A stretch of 64,000 nucleotides of DNA from assembly GCF_037392515.1 (NCBI RefSeq), contig NC_090287.1:8291501-8355500 (forward strand). The letters are read 5' to 3'. The stretch is from Haliotis asinina. Taxonomy: Eukaryota > Mollusca > Gastropoda > Lepetellida > Haliotidae. The position numbers and the translations under genes were made by a program. Positions 22,283 through 33,094 of this stretch are shown piece after piece; position 1 is the first letter of the stretch; the number at the start of each line of letters is the position of its first letter. The notes below the pieces were generated by a model. It saw only the letters and a program-made list of their open reading frames with translations, searched no databases and was not told the DNA's origin.

Positions 22283-23798
22283 CACTGACCCAAAAAAGAA
22301 ACGCATAGCTGAAATCTCATTTTTAAAGTAGATTTTTTCGGAAAATATGGAATGGAATGACAATTAATGTAAATATTAAGTGTTTTTATAGTCAATACAA
22401 CCCAAACAGACAAACAAACACAACCTCTGGTGATTATTCGCCACACCACAGCACCTTGAAAACGCTTTGTATAATCTGCACGTGGGAAAATCTGAAAGCA
22501 TTATGCACGTGCAAATGCAGGATCTCAATCTTGATTATGATGGCTATAAAAGGGGACAGGTCCTGTTGCGATTCATTCTTCGAATTTCTTTCTATGCGAC
22601 GCGAAAAATGCCAAGGTTAAATGAAGAAAACAGAAATAGAGCCATTGGACGTCTGGAAGCTGAGGAAAGTCAGTCATCAGTTGCCAGACGTCTGAATGTG
22701 AGGCAGAGCACGATTTCCCGTCTCTGGCAACGATACACGCAACACAACTCGACCAGAGACCGTCCAAGGAGTGGGAGACCAAGGGTGACAACTCCAGCAC
22801 AAGACCGCTACATCCGGGTGCTTCATCTGCGTAATCGGGCCGTATACCGCTGATCACGTTCCTGGGCTGCGTAGAGTCTCTCCACAAACCATCAGGAATC
22901 GCCTAAGAGAGCATGGAATTCGACCTATGCGACCTCATGCAGGACCTGTTCTGCATCCCCATCACCGTCGTGCACGTCTTCAGTGGTGCAGGAACGTTCG
23001 GGCATGGAACCTCTTGAATTGGAGGAGGATCTGGTTCAGCGATGAGTCACGTTTTCTGCTGTACAGACATGATGGAAGGATGCGTGTTTACAGACGTCGA
23101 AATGAGAGATATGCTCGACAGTGCGTTCGTGAGGTCAACAGACACGGTGGTGGAGGTGTAATGATGTGGGGAGGCATATCTATGAACGGCAGGACACAGT
23201 TGGTGCATGTGCAAGGGAATCTCAATGCTGTACGCTACCGGGATGAAATTCTGAACCGTCATGTTGTTCCTACAATTGACGCTAGAAGGGAAATTTTCCA
23301 GCACGACAATGCAAGACCGCACACAGCACGCATTACCACGGATTTCCTTGCCAACAACAACATTACAGTTCTTCCATGGCCCTCAAAATCGCCGGATTTG
23401 AACCCAATTGAACATTTATGGGACCAATTGGGTAAACGGTTACGACGTCGACAGCCGCAGCCACAGACACGTCTACAGTTGGTGAATGCGTTGCGAGATG
23501 AGTGGAGAAGAATCCCACAAAGGCGGATACGACGTCTTATACAGTCAGTGCCCAAGCGATGCAGAGCAGTGATTGATGCCCGTGGTGGTCACACCAGATA
23601 CTGACTTTCTCACTATGCCATGGAAAATAGAGACGCTTAATACCACTGTGAATGATTGTATATGTCTTGACACACATTTGTTAATACCCGTGTGAATTAT
23701 CATTGCTCAAGTTCCATTACTTTTTGTGCAATTTAAGTTAATAAATCATCTCTCATAACATTGGATTTTCACCTATGCGTTTCTTTTTTGGGCCAGTG
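22283..23798 (+). mobile_element. Tc1/mariner-superfamily transposon (Tc1 group), nearly whole
   Basis: 1516 bp, flanked by TA (22281-22282, 23799-23800). Terminal inverted repeats of about 33 bp differ at only a few positions: CACTGACCCAAAAAAGAAAC then GCATAG, versus CACTGGCCCAAAAAAGAAAC then GCATAG. It encodes one transposase with a single frameshift. Good repeat symmetry and a readable gene indicate a fairly young insertion. Confidence 0.96.
22608..23604 (+). pseudogene. Tc1 transposase, DD34E, one frameshift
   Basis: Cut-and-paste transposase. The first frame, from ATG 22608, encodes an HTH pair: NRAIGRLEAEESQSSVARRL, then RQSTISRLWQRY, and the GRPR hook in RPRSGRPRVTT. It runs to a stop at about 22853. 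The rest is one base over, from about 22844 (TADHVPGLRRVSPQTIRNRL) to the stop at 23604. The catalytic triad is complete: Asp in WFSDESRF, Asp in QHDNARPH, and Glu in LNPIEHLWD with 34 residues between the last two. The shift near 22845 lies between the DNA-binding and catalytic parts, so this copy should be inactive, though its ends could be mobilised by a related enzyme. Confidence 0.93.
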
Positions 23799-23831
23799 TA
23801 GTTTCCACAGTTTATTCTGGAAGTGTGACAT

Positions 23832-24485
23832 AGGTTGCACACAGACCCGACTTTTATAGGTCTTCGCAGCTAAGGAAACTACGTCAGCAGACTCAATTAC
23901 GTTATTTATAATTTAGACTTTTAATTTAACAATTAAACCTAACTACATGATTTTGTTAAACAATGGCATGGAGAACTATGAAATAATACTAATTAATTGA
24001 ATTGGCGGTTGACAAGGTGAGCTATATTAATTACAAGCTCGCTTACTTGGCAACTAGATGTTGTTATAAGAGATTAACGGATTAGCGTCTGCCAAGCTTG
24101 AAACTTATGACAATGGCTTGAAACTTATGTTACAACAAAAGTGGACAATATAAATATATACATAAATTATGTTAAAATATTACAGTAAAAATACTCTAAA
24201 ATACTTGATATTAAAATAAGAAAAAGGTACACGTTTTGTCACTGGGACAGTTTTATTTGCACACAAAATCGTCCAGTGACGTCTTATGTTTTTCGTTGAC
24301 AGTCAATACTCCCCATCTTTCTGCCCATGTACCATTCTTAAAATGACATGACATTCTCCACATGTCTTAGGAGTAACGGCACCTACACATTCTCTCGCTG
24401 GTGAATTTAATTAAATTGGAAGCCATTTGCAAGAATGGTGTATTTGTTTCAGGATCAACATACACAATGACATGATCGTACATTC
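23832..24485. other. Intergenic AT-rich sequence
   Basis: No gene recognised. Contains a 43-bp hairpin at 24238-24280 (listed separately). Confidence 0.45.
24238..24280. repeat. Short inverted repeat
   Basis: GTCACTGGGAC and GTCCAGTGAC form matching outer arms, and ATTTTGTG/GTTTTATTTG-type bases extend the pairing inward. Function unknown. Confidence 0.6.
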
Positions 24486-24486
24486 A

Positions 24487-24609
24487 CCGACCAGCAAAGT
24501 GACGCAACTCTGGCTTTTTGTAAAGTTTTAAAATAGGAGACATATACATGAATGCTCACTTTTCATGAGACATATTTCTTTTCGAAAATGCGTTTCTTTT
24601 GCTGTTCAG
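24487..24609. mobile_element. Tc1-type MITE, second copy
   Basis: Homologous to 7391-7515: GACGCAACTCTGGCTTTTTG, AGGAGACATATACATGAA and a right end GTTTCTTTTGCTGTTCAG. The left terminus is degraded. Confidence 0.72.
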
Positions 24610-24612
24610 AAT

Positions 24613-24956
24613 ACATCCAACAGACACGTTTCCTAACAAATGTAGTCAAGGCTTTACATCCAACAGACATGTTTCCTACCAAATGTAGTCAAGGCGTTAC
24701 ATCCAAAAGACATGTTTCCTACCAAATGTAGTCAAGGCGTTACATCCAAAAGACATGTTTCCTACCAAATGTAGTCAAGGCTTTACATCCAACAGACATG
24801 TTTCCTACCAAATGTAGTCAAGGCGTTACATCCAAAAGACATGTTTCCTACCAAATGTAGTCAAGGCGTTACATCCAACAGACATGTTTCCTACCAAATG
24901 TAGTCAAGGCGTTACATCCAACATACATGTTTCCTACCAAATGTAGTCAAGGCGTT
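24613..24956. repeat. 43-bp minisatellite, exactly eight copies
   Basis: Unit ACATCCAACAGACATGTTTC followed by CTACCAAATGTAGTCAAGGCGTT, with few changes (AAC/AAA, GGCG/GGCT). Starts three bases after the MITE end. Confidence 0.96.
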
Positions 24957-25109
24957 AAGCGGCTGTCACAAAGAAGTGCTGATGCATAGGCGGATCCAGA
25001 GGAGGGGCTGGGTGGGGGGTGTTTCAGAGGTACGCACCTCCTCTTTTGTCCTGAAATTGTATTTAATGACCATTGAAGCTCGGGTGAAAATGAAGTGCGC
25101 ACTCCACAG

Positions 25110-25143
25110 CACGCGCGCACGCGCACACACACACACACACACA
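25110..25143. repeat. CA/CG dinucleotide microsatellite
   Basis: CACGCGCGCACGCGCACAC and following CA repeats. Confidence 0.95.
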
Positions 25144-25144
25144 T

Positions 25145-25630
25145 TTCTGAAAATGCTGTATAAGTCATATTTGTATATCCACTTGTGACGAACATCCATG
25201 AATAGTATTGTAACATCATACTTACATCCTGTTGTTGCAGTGTTTCAACGCCGTATTTTTCTTGGTTCAAATTCTTTCAGTGTAATGCCCACAAACATAT
25301 TTGGGCTCGACAAAGGCAGTCTTAGAAATACGTTCTTTAACACTAGTCCATAGGACTAGTGAAGCTGTTTGATGTTGACAACTATTCTGTTTGAAGGTGA
25401 CAAAAATGATTATACTGTCTATATTTTCCAACGGTTCTATTCGGCACCAGTTTGTAGCAAAGCTGAACCATTGAGAGTGGACGTGGAAGTAACGTAATTT
25501 CGAAGTATCGAACTTTCGTGAATTTCAGAGGCTATGTAAACATGTTAAATGTTATGCACACGAGTAGTGAGTGAGTGAATGTTGCTTTTGCAGCAATCAC
25601 ATACACTGTATATGTAGATTAAGGCAGTCT
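25145..25630. other. Intergenic, nothing recognised
   Basis: AT-rich unique sequence; a short GAGTGAGTGAAT run at 25570 may be a repeat edge. Confidence 0.4.
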
Positions 25631-25633
25631 TAG

Positions 25634-25785
25634 GGCGGTGGGTAGTCCAGTGGTGAAAGCGTTCGCTTATCACGCGGAAGACCCAGGTCCGATATCAAAT
25701 ATGTATGGCTATGTAATGTGTGAAGAACATTTCAGGGCTACGGGATATTGCTAGTATTATGGTAAACTCAGTGTAAAACCATATA
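25634..25785 (+). repeat. tRNA-derived SINE
   Basis: Head GTAGTCCAGTGGTGAAAGCG, CACGCGGAAGACCCAGGTCC (B-box region, diverged), then AATGTGTGAAGAACATTTC and GGATATTGCTAGTATTATGG. Confidence 0.78.
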
Positions 25786-26078
25786 AATCGGGCAAACCGC
25801 ATTGGTATGCATGAACAACGATCCCGGCATTGTGACCATCCGCTCTTCAGTTCATGGAGATATAAAAATGGCATACCAGGAACGTGTTCTTTCCTAAATC
25901 CCAACACAGATAGAGTGGTATTTCTATGACCGAGACTTTTCACGATCGCATACTATTTGATATGAGTAATCACATCGTACATGCGGTAGTTAGTGATGTG
26001 CAGTTCGTATGCAACAATCATCCTCCACTGCAAGCTTTGAGTAGCTAAAAAAACAACAGTTATTATTGAAAATATATT

Positions 26079-26084
26079 TTTATT
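26079..26084 (-). terminator. Candidate polyadenylation signal of the two-exon - strand gene
   Basis: TTTATT on + gives AATAAA on -, the first canonical hexamer I find below the stop at 27347. It would make a 1.26-kb 3' UTR. Nearer, non-canonical signals are possible. Confidence 0.3.
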
Positions 26085-27346
26085 CAGCAACATAGACACA
26101 TAAAACATACACATAAAATGGTAAGAATCAAAACATGTACAATCACTATGAAACGTAAAAGTGTTGCAATTCCAATGCCAAAACTGGCTCCTGTAAATAG
26201 CAATTCCTAAAAGCATCTTACCTCGAATAGATACCGTAGTAGGAAACATGAGACCCAGTTTATGTCTTACCAGTATTCGGGCAATACAGGTGACAGATTG
26301 ATCGTGGTTGATAGAAAGCTGTTGCATGAATTATGACTAGATGGGCTGAGATCAAATGAACGTGATGAGAAGCCTAAATTGTCAGCAGGCAATACAGTAA
26401 ATGACCAATATACAGTTGTATAAATTGCAATGCTCTATATATAATTCATGGAAAAAGTGAAATACACACTGTATAGTAAACAATAAAATGCATAAATCAA
26501 AGCATGGGCGTTTCATAAAAAGGGTGTTGAAGAACTGGTTGCTATATAAAATCACATGTAATTTAAGGCACACGTTAAATAGCAGTTGCGTACGCCTGAT
26601 TATATACATTATGTAGTCGAAATCCAATAGAAACCATCATGATTTTGTGTGATTCAAGTTGTCTGAATTGTAATGAAACACCATGCACGTTATGCATCAT
26701 TATTTTGTAAAAGATCCATGAACTCAAGATCCAATATGCATAATAGTACATGTACTGATTAAATATTTAATATCAGTATACATGTTCAATTACTAACCAC
26801 TTCGTCCCGCAAAAATAAGACATTTGAGGTTGTTACATAATGTCACTGCTAACTGAAGAGTTATTGAAATAAATGAACACTTTGGTTGTTACGGTGGATG
26901 CAATGCTACTGATGAGGCATACATCTGGAAAATGAGTAAATACGTTATTAATAAATTCAAATCACCATGGCAAGAACAATATTCCAGTTAAAACCAAAAA
27001 TAACCATAGACAAAAAAAACGCAAATAAACATTTGCCGGGTGTTTTATAATACTGGTAGGTTTAGCTTAATAATACTGAACTGTGTGTAAAAGCAATAAT
27101 GTCACAGCACGTTCACTCATGAATAAACATGACATCAACAAAACATAATTCAACAGCTTTAATACCCATATACAACCGATCACAACACATGAATGTCCTT
27201 CCCTTAACCCACGACCGTGGGGTAAAAAGGATTGAGATAAATTAACTTTTGATAGAGCTTGGTAGAACATAATTTCCTACACAAGATGTTGGTGTCTGTA
27301 CAGCTCCACCTGGAGTGGTATGGAAGAATTGTTGCTCCAGTCTTGT

Positions 27347-27395
27347 TCAATGAAGCTTGAATAGTCTGTTGGTAAGGTGCATGTCATCAACATAT
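27347..27395 (-). CDS. Unknown gene, terminal exon
   Basis: Acceptor CTTCGCTTGCAG. Completes an Arg codon, then encodes YVDDMHLTNRLFKLH and TGA. Phase agrees exactly with exon 1. Confidence 0.7.
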
Positions 27396-28087
27396 CTGCA
27401 AGCGAAGAAGAATTGAGTCTCCTGTAGATTAGCCTGACTACTGTATGGGGAAGATAGCTACAACCATGAATATGATATATAAATAAGTATCGTCTAAAAA
27501 GATTTAACGTTTTCGAGTCAATTTGTGGCACAATAACGTCACAAGGTTGTTTTAAATTACAGACACTTTTCCAGGGAGATTAAATGCTAAATTATTCATC
27601 CACATTGACAAACTAAGTCATGAAGATCAATAAAACACTCGTACCTTGTCATCGGACTGTTGACGATAGGGAATCGACTGACCGTCCTTTCGATGGCAAT
27701 GGGTGGGAGGCTCGTGCCGGACCCCCAATTTGGGGGGCAGGGTTTCTTGTTACTACCCCTAGATGGTAAAGTTTGTCTTAAGGTGGACCATTCCTCACAT
27801 CTGGTTGATGGGTGAGACACGTAAATCATCTTTTCCTCCCTCCTGTCAAAACCTCTGAGAGGGGGTTCCCCAACGGGCACCCAATGCTCTTCCGCCCTGG
27901 GAAGATTCGATGGGGCTACAAGTTTGTGTCTTGGGACGGGGGCAGTAACACGGAGATCTGTTGGTATATATCGTTTAGTTACCCAAACCGTATCTGGTCC
28001 TCGATTCAGCTCTTTTTCACGTTCTCCTTGTTCTTGTAGATATTTTTGATACGACAGACCAAACGCGCCCATGCTCAGTGCCGCCAT
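27347..28087 (-). CDS. Two-exon gene of unknown function, 163 residues
   Basis: Exon 1 is 28087-27645 (147 codons plus two bases) with donor AAG/GTACGAG; exon 2 is 27395-27347 with acceptor TCGCTTGCAG. Together they give a 163-residue soluble protein with no signal peptide or membrane segment. It is rich in Pro, Arg and Thr, beginning MAALSMGAFGLSYQKYLQEQ and ending FPIVNSPMTRYVDDMHLTNR then LFKLH. Codon use and base composition differ sharply from the AT-rich surroundings, and the promoter has YY1-like and CGCG-palindrome motifs, so I consider it real. Short, proline-broken, basic proteins with such a tail include axonemal and sperm microtubule inner proteins. That is only a guess from style; I do not recognise the family. 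Confidence 0.75.
27645..28087 (-). CDS. Unknown gene, exon 1
   Basis: Starts at ATG GCG GCA inside a YY1-like site and ends in phase 2 at GATGACAAG/GTACGAG. Without the splice the frame would run only 16 more codons into a stop. Confidence 0.75.
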
Positions 28088-28091
28088 CTTG
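28080..28091 (-). promoter_or_regulatory. YY1-like site over the start codon
   Basis: On the - strand CAAGATGGCGGC, the classic YY1 core promoter element that overlaps translation starts in many housekeeping-type promoters; its ATG is the predicted start. Confidence 0.6.
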
Positions 28092-28126
28092 ACGCTTCCC
28101 GGTAGCTATGCTGTCTCTAAGGAGAA

Positions 28127-28135
28127 CTCGCGAGA
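28127..28135. promoter_or_regulatory. CGCG palindrome promoter motif
   Basis: CTCGCGAGA, nine of ten bases of the TCTCGCGAGA element found in CpG-rich, often bidirectional animal promoters. Lies 40 bp upstream of the - strand start codon. Confidence 0.5.
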
Positions 28136-28141
28136 TTTCAT

Positions 28142-31100
28142 GTGCAGCGGGAGGTCATGAAGGAAAGCAAGCTAATCTCGGATTACCGAGTGATAAGCCA
28201 CTATACGCCTAGACATGTAGAACTTATCTCTCATAGCATCGCGTTTTATATTCATAAAAATAAACAAACAAACGAATCACGATTTGCCATCAGCGTGCAA
28301 TTTGCCCGATTTTTAATGAAGCAATACAGTATTACATACTAAATATACAGTATTATATACTATTGTTGTGTAAGTTATTTATTTAACTAAGTTATCTATT
28401 TAAATGATTAACGATTTCCGATTTTTATGGGGTGATGGGAGGCATGTATACTACTAAGGGTCACCAGAGGTTTTCACTCAAAATTACCAAGGCTCGTTGT
28501 GATATGAATTGGATGAACTGCTCACTCATTGGGACCTGTTTTAAAGGTTTGTTTGTGTCTGCAAAAAGATCATCCAAAAAACGTAGTCAAGCTTTGTTCA
28601 CATGTACACCAGATTTATTGACGTAGCCTTTTTAAACTAGTTGAATGTTATATTATTTCGTTTTTCTTACACTCGGACATAATGGGATGTTAGTTTGATT
28701 TATTTTAATAATGTGACAAACTCTACTTTAATTATATCTGACAAACATGCACATTAGTGATGAGTCATAACGATACAACGCTAATATAACATAGATAAGG
28801 AAAAAATATTGATAGAATTGTTTTTCAATATACGGAACACATTGTTCTGCTTACAGTGTCCACTCCCAGCGTTTCCAATTTCGATTCATATCCAAGGGTA
28901 GTGGTTGGGTATTTTTGTGTCGATAACGCGAAACTGTTCATACTGGGGTTCCTGACATCTCACTAGCGAAAATCGTATCCATAGCAACGGTGGTGTTGTG
29001 TGCAATTGCATTTAATACGAGCATGATATTCTACAGTTACAAGACAGGAGAGGACGTCACTGATTAAGCGTTTTTTATATTAGTTACTTTATTAATTTTT
29101 TTTGTTATAATTTATTTGTTTTATCTGTTTACGTAATTTGACACTATTTTACATGTTGTTGTAACACTATGGAAAACATTTTCTATACACTAGTATTTTC
29201 TTGCTGCTCATGGGAGATAGACGCAGATATGGCTGGGGAAGAGGTTAATAAAGTGATGTGAAAGCTAATAATTTTATTTTGAAAATGTCCTTATATGTTC
29301 CACGAAATAAATTGTTAATTTGGAACACCGGTTTGTTGAGGAATCGTTTATTGGTTAACTAAGAAATACCTACCTTCCTATCGCATCAGTGTGTTACACT
29401 TACTACTCTAGCTTTGATGTCACATCATACGTCCTTCCTGCAATTGTTTGTTTGGGAATTTGTGGCACACATCGTGAACAGCATGTGTCATGACTGATTA
29501 CGTTATAAACAAAGTCTAACCAGTTGACAGACTCCTCGCTCCACGATGATGATAAACTAATAATTGTGAGTATACAATGCCCATTTTCCACGTCAAGGCA
29601 CGTGTCCAAAGCGTTCACGCACAATTTGATTATATAGTGTTTGCATATACCCATTATTGTGTTAGTTTTATGAATACCGTTTATGGTAAATTGGTAATAC
29701 TTCTGGCTGGAACTGAGTCACAGAACCTGCATGCTGGTCATAATAGATGACTTTGTGGACTTAGTGGTCAGGGTCTGTGTATCCCCACTGCAAGAACGCC
29801 TGTTCACAACATCAGTCACAGGGTGGCTTGACCCATACTCGACACGTAACTCGCTGCCGTCATATTGCTTATTATGCAATAAGTACTTGAAGCACTCGTA
29901 AAATATATGTCCATGTACATGTTTTTGCACACGTGACCCTTATACATAAATCTGGTATCTCTTGTTAGACATACTCGCACATGTATACAGTTATGTTTCT
30001 TTTGTGTAATTCCAGATACTTAGTCCCGTTTTACAGAGCTTTTGAGTTCTCTCTGTAATACATGCACATGTTATGGATTGCCATTAGAGATCACTGAAAG
30101 CGACAGTTGAAAATAACACAAATATGTACATACATATGCAGGATGGCGAATGCGAAATATCTGAAACACTTGTGTTGTTACTCTATAGCTTAGCTATAGC
30201 TATTTAGAGTCCCGTTCACATGCACCTGTTTGCACACTTATGTGTAAATGTTCACACGCGCAAACTTTTCATACGTGTGTAACTGTGTCAAGTGAACGAA
30301 TTTACTTACGTATGTAAATTTACACTAGGAGAAAATTTACTTGTGGTCAGCACCAGGTGCAAAAGTGTACTTATTTACACATGTGCAAATTAGTACTGTG
30401 ACAATGCTGTGTCATGTCATCTTTTAGGATAAGGGTTACATATTGTGGAAGCAAAACATCACATCTGGTCTGAGAAAGTTCATAAATGCATATATGAACA
30501 GTTGACGTCGCAACACCAAACAAAGCCCCATAGTTCTATCACCATTCAGAAGATGAAGCCATATTTTAGTAGGCTGCAACTTCAACTTGAATTTGTACAT
30601 CCCAATGCTGGCGTACAGCTTGGTCACTAGCGTTTAAGAAATCCTGCAATTGTGTGAAAATAAGATCGAAAACCCGTTTGTTCATTCTAAAAATACAGAA
30701 CCAGTCTTGTCGTCATTACATGTATTCGTGACGTTAGACTAAAAAGACTGACTAATTCCAAGAACAGTACGAATCTTGTACAGTGGTTTTCTTCTGATAA
30801 TAGAACATCTTTCTCTGTTGAATTTCTGAGACTATTTGATACATTTATAATTCACATTTTCAGGTTTACTCACTCTACATAAATTCAATGTGAACGCAAA
30901 GTATTTGTTTTTATTACGCTCGTATGTGTATTTACACATGTGCATGTTTACTTACATGAGTAAATTTTGTGCATGCTATTGGAGCTTTTAGTGCACTATT
31001 ACTATGTAGTTCATCTATAATTGACATGCATAGCAATTGTTCAAGCATGCATATAGGAACTAATGTTTTGGAACGGTGTTATTGTACAATTATTATTAAT

Positions 31101-32880
31101 AATACACAAATAGGATCTCCTAGACGCTAACCGTAAGCTTCACTCCCAAAGGCGACCAACGAATTTACATAATCCCCCAAAATATTCGCATTTCAAATAT
31201 CGCCATCTTTTCACCATTGGTTATAGAATTATTTGATAGCCTTCATTGCACACCTAACATTCCACCCATGCACTTCGTCGTCGATGTTTGTATATTCAGT
31301 ATTTGAAAAAATGGATGCAGATTTTAAATACACCACAGAAAGACCAATGAAGCTAACAATTGTGCTCGCTTGTATATGTAACACCTTACCACTACGATTT
31401 TCGCGAGTGGACCATGTGATGCCAGTAGTCAACTTCGATTGATATTCAAACAGGAATTACATGTATACATGTGTCCAGAGACCATATGATAGATCTATTA
31501 TATGGCCTCTGATGTATCATATTAGTGAACTATTTTCTTAACTGCCTTTTCGAATTTCAAATTTTAGAAAATCTTATTTAGGTGTGTCAACATAAATATT
31601 AAGTGAGTAAAGGCTTTATCTTGTGTTTACAATAATGCAGAAAGCACATGCTCTCCCCTATGAGAAGTGACAGGACACTTTTTATGTTGATTGGATATAT
31701 TTAATTCCAGATCGTGTTACAAACTATGTATACGGGACATTTTAACGTTATGATTGCAGTGGAAACGATCTGTCAATCTCTGACACGGAACGCACCACAC
31801 ATAACTAAACCAAGCTTGTCAGTTTCTAAGCTTTGATTTTCGATCACAGAAAATGTGAAAACTACCCCAGAAATCAAGGGTTTTGTTACATAAAATAAAA
31901 TGAAATGTTAAAATAATATCTCCCGGACGAGCTATATGTTGTTGTTTTTTTTCAAAAAGTGGTAAGAAACGAGAATATCTGTTTATGTGGCCTAAGCAAT
32001 ATTCTGGCGAAGCAGGAATGTACACTCCTTGACGCAAATGAAACTGTCGATCAAAAGCGAGAAGTCACTTGAAAATTCATGCTTCGGTCTGCTAATTACG
32101 TTAAAACCCAGAGACAGTGTGTATTCCTGGAGACATCATTCATGTCATGTGCCCGCCACATGTCACCCTTTTTGAATTAGTGCTTATAATATGGCATATG
32201 ACACCCGTATTACATGCGTCAACATTAAAAAAAAAGAAGAATTTAGTGCTTTTGTGTTTCCCTTTCCTGTACCAGCAAACATGGGGTAATACATGTAATT
32301 GAATCAACAATACGTTATTTGTAAAGATAAATTAATATCCAAATTAACAAGTTCACAAATAAACAGATACCACGTAGTTGATACATTATAAATATGATTA
32401 AGGCTTCCAAGAATCGAATTTGCAGTCGTTAAAAGTCAAGACATTTAAAAACTACAAATACACATCCAGTCTTTAAAGTGCCTTTATATTATAACTATAG
32501 TGAAAGAAAGGGACATCAAGCAATATAACGGGAAGGCCAAAACTAGAAACCTGACCGTATATATCTATGTACGTCTATGTTATTCCATTTTAATATATCT
32601 TTTATATGTGTTTAAACCTCTGGGCTGCAAATATAGCATGAAAATCGCAGTAGAATACTCCTAACAGAAATATACGTATAAAAAAGGAGAAATCAACCTG
32701 TTCGTAAGATTCTTGAATCATCCTACAGTTATTCTTTCATTATACGCACCTCCTTTTTTATTAACATAAACATTGATTCTTGAGGGAAATGAAAATGTTA
32801 AATATTACCATAGTCACAAAAAGTAGTTCATCCATAGATTTGAAAAGAAGACGACAGACACGCGCGACTGATCGTGGGAA
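28142..32880. other. Gene-free interval between the unknown gene and ZFAND3
   Basis: 4.7 kb of AT-rich sequence. No exon recognised. Repetitive motifs of TTTACACATGTGCA type occur at 30200-30420 and 30900-30980 and may mark a decayed element, but boundaries are not clear. Confidence 0.4.
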
Positions 32881-32939
32881 CCCATTCATGCACGGTCATG
32901 GTGACCTCTTACCCGGAAATGACAGACCAGCCTCGTTCT

Positions 32940-33041
32940 GATATGAAAACTAACCAGCTGGTGTGATTGTCATTCCTTCACTACATTCTGTCTTTTTCTC
33001 AGACGAAATATTCGTCTCCACGTAAATTTCGTCTTCCGCAG
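32940..33041 (+). promoter_or_regulatory. 5' leader region of ZFAND3 with palindrome
   Basis: Holds a perfect palindrome AGACGAAATATTCGTCT (33001-33017) with a further half repeat AAATTTCGTCTTC just before the start codon. Transcription start not determinable. TTCCGCAG directly before ATG could also act as a splice acceptor for a 5'-UTR exon upstream. Confidence 0.4.
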
Positions 33042-33094
33042 ATGGAAGATTCCAATAGCAGCGAACCTCCACGCTGTCCTTGTGGATTTTGGGG
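33042..33094 (+). CDS. ZFAND3: ZFAND3 exon 1
   Basis: ATG GAA GAT TCC to TTT TGG GG, donor GTAAGA. Encodes [18 protein letters not shown], ending in phase 2. The ATG is the first in frame. Confidence 0.93.

Noticed and set aside
21771-23831. 74-bp direct repeats considered as long terminal repeats of a retroelement
   Set aside because: Only 74 bp, only about 390 bp between them, and no internal coding or primer-binding features; the flanks do not support it.
30445-30630. ORF MEAKHHIWSEKVHKCI..., considered as a MADF or transposase fragment
   Set aside because: Too short and no convincing motif; no clear terminal repeats found around it.
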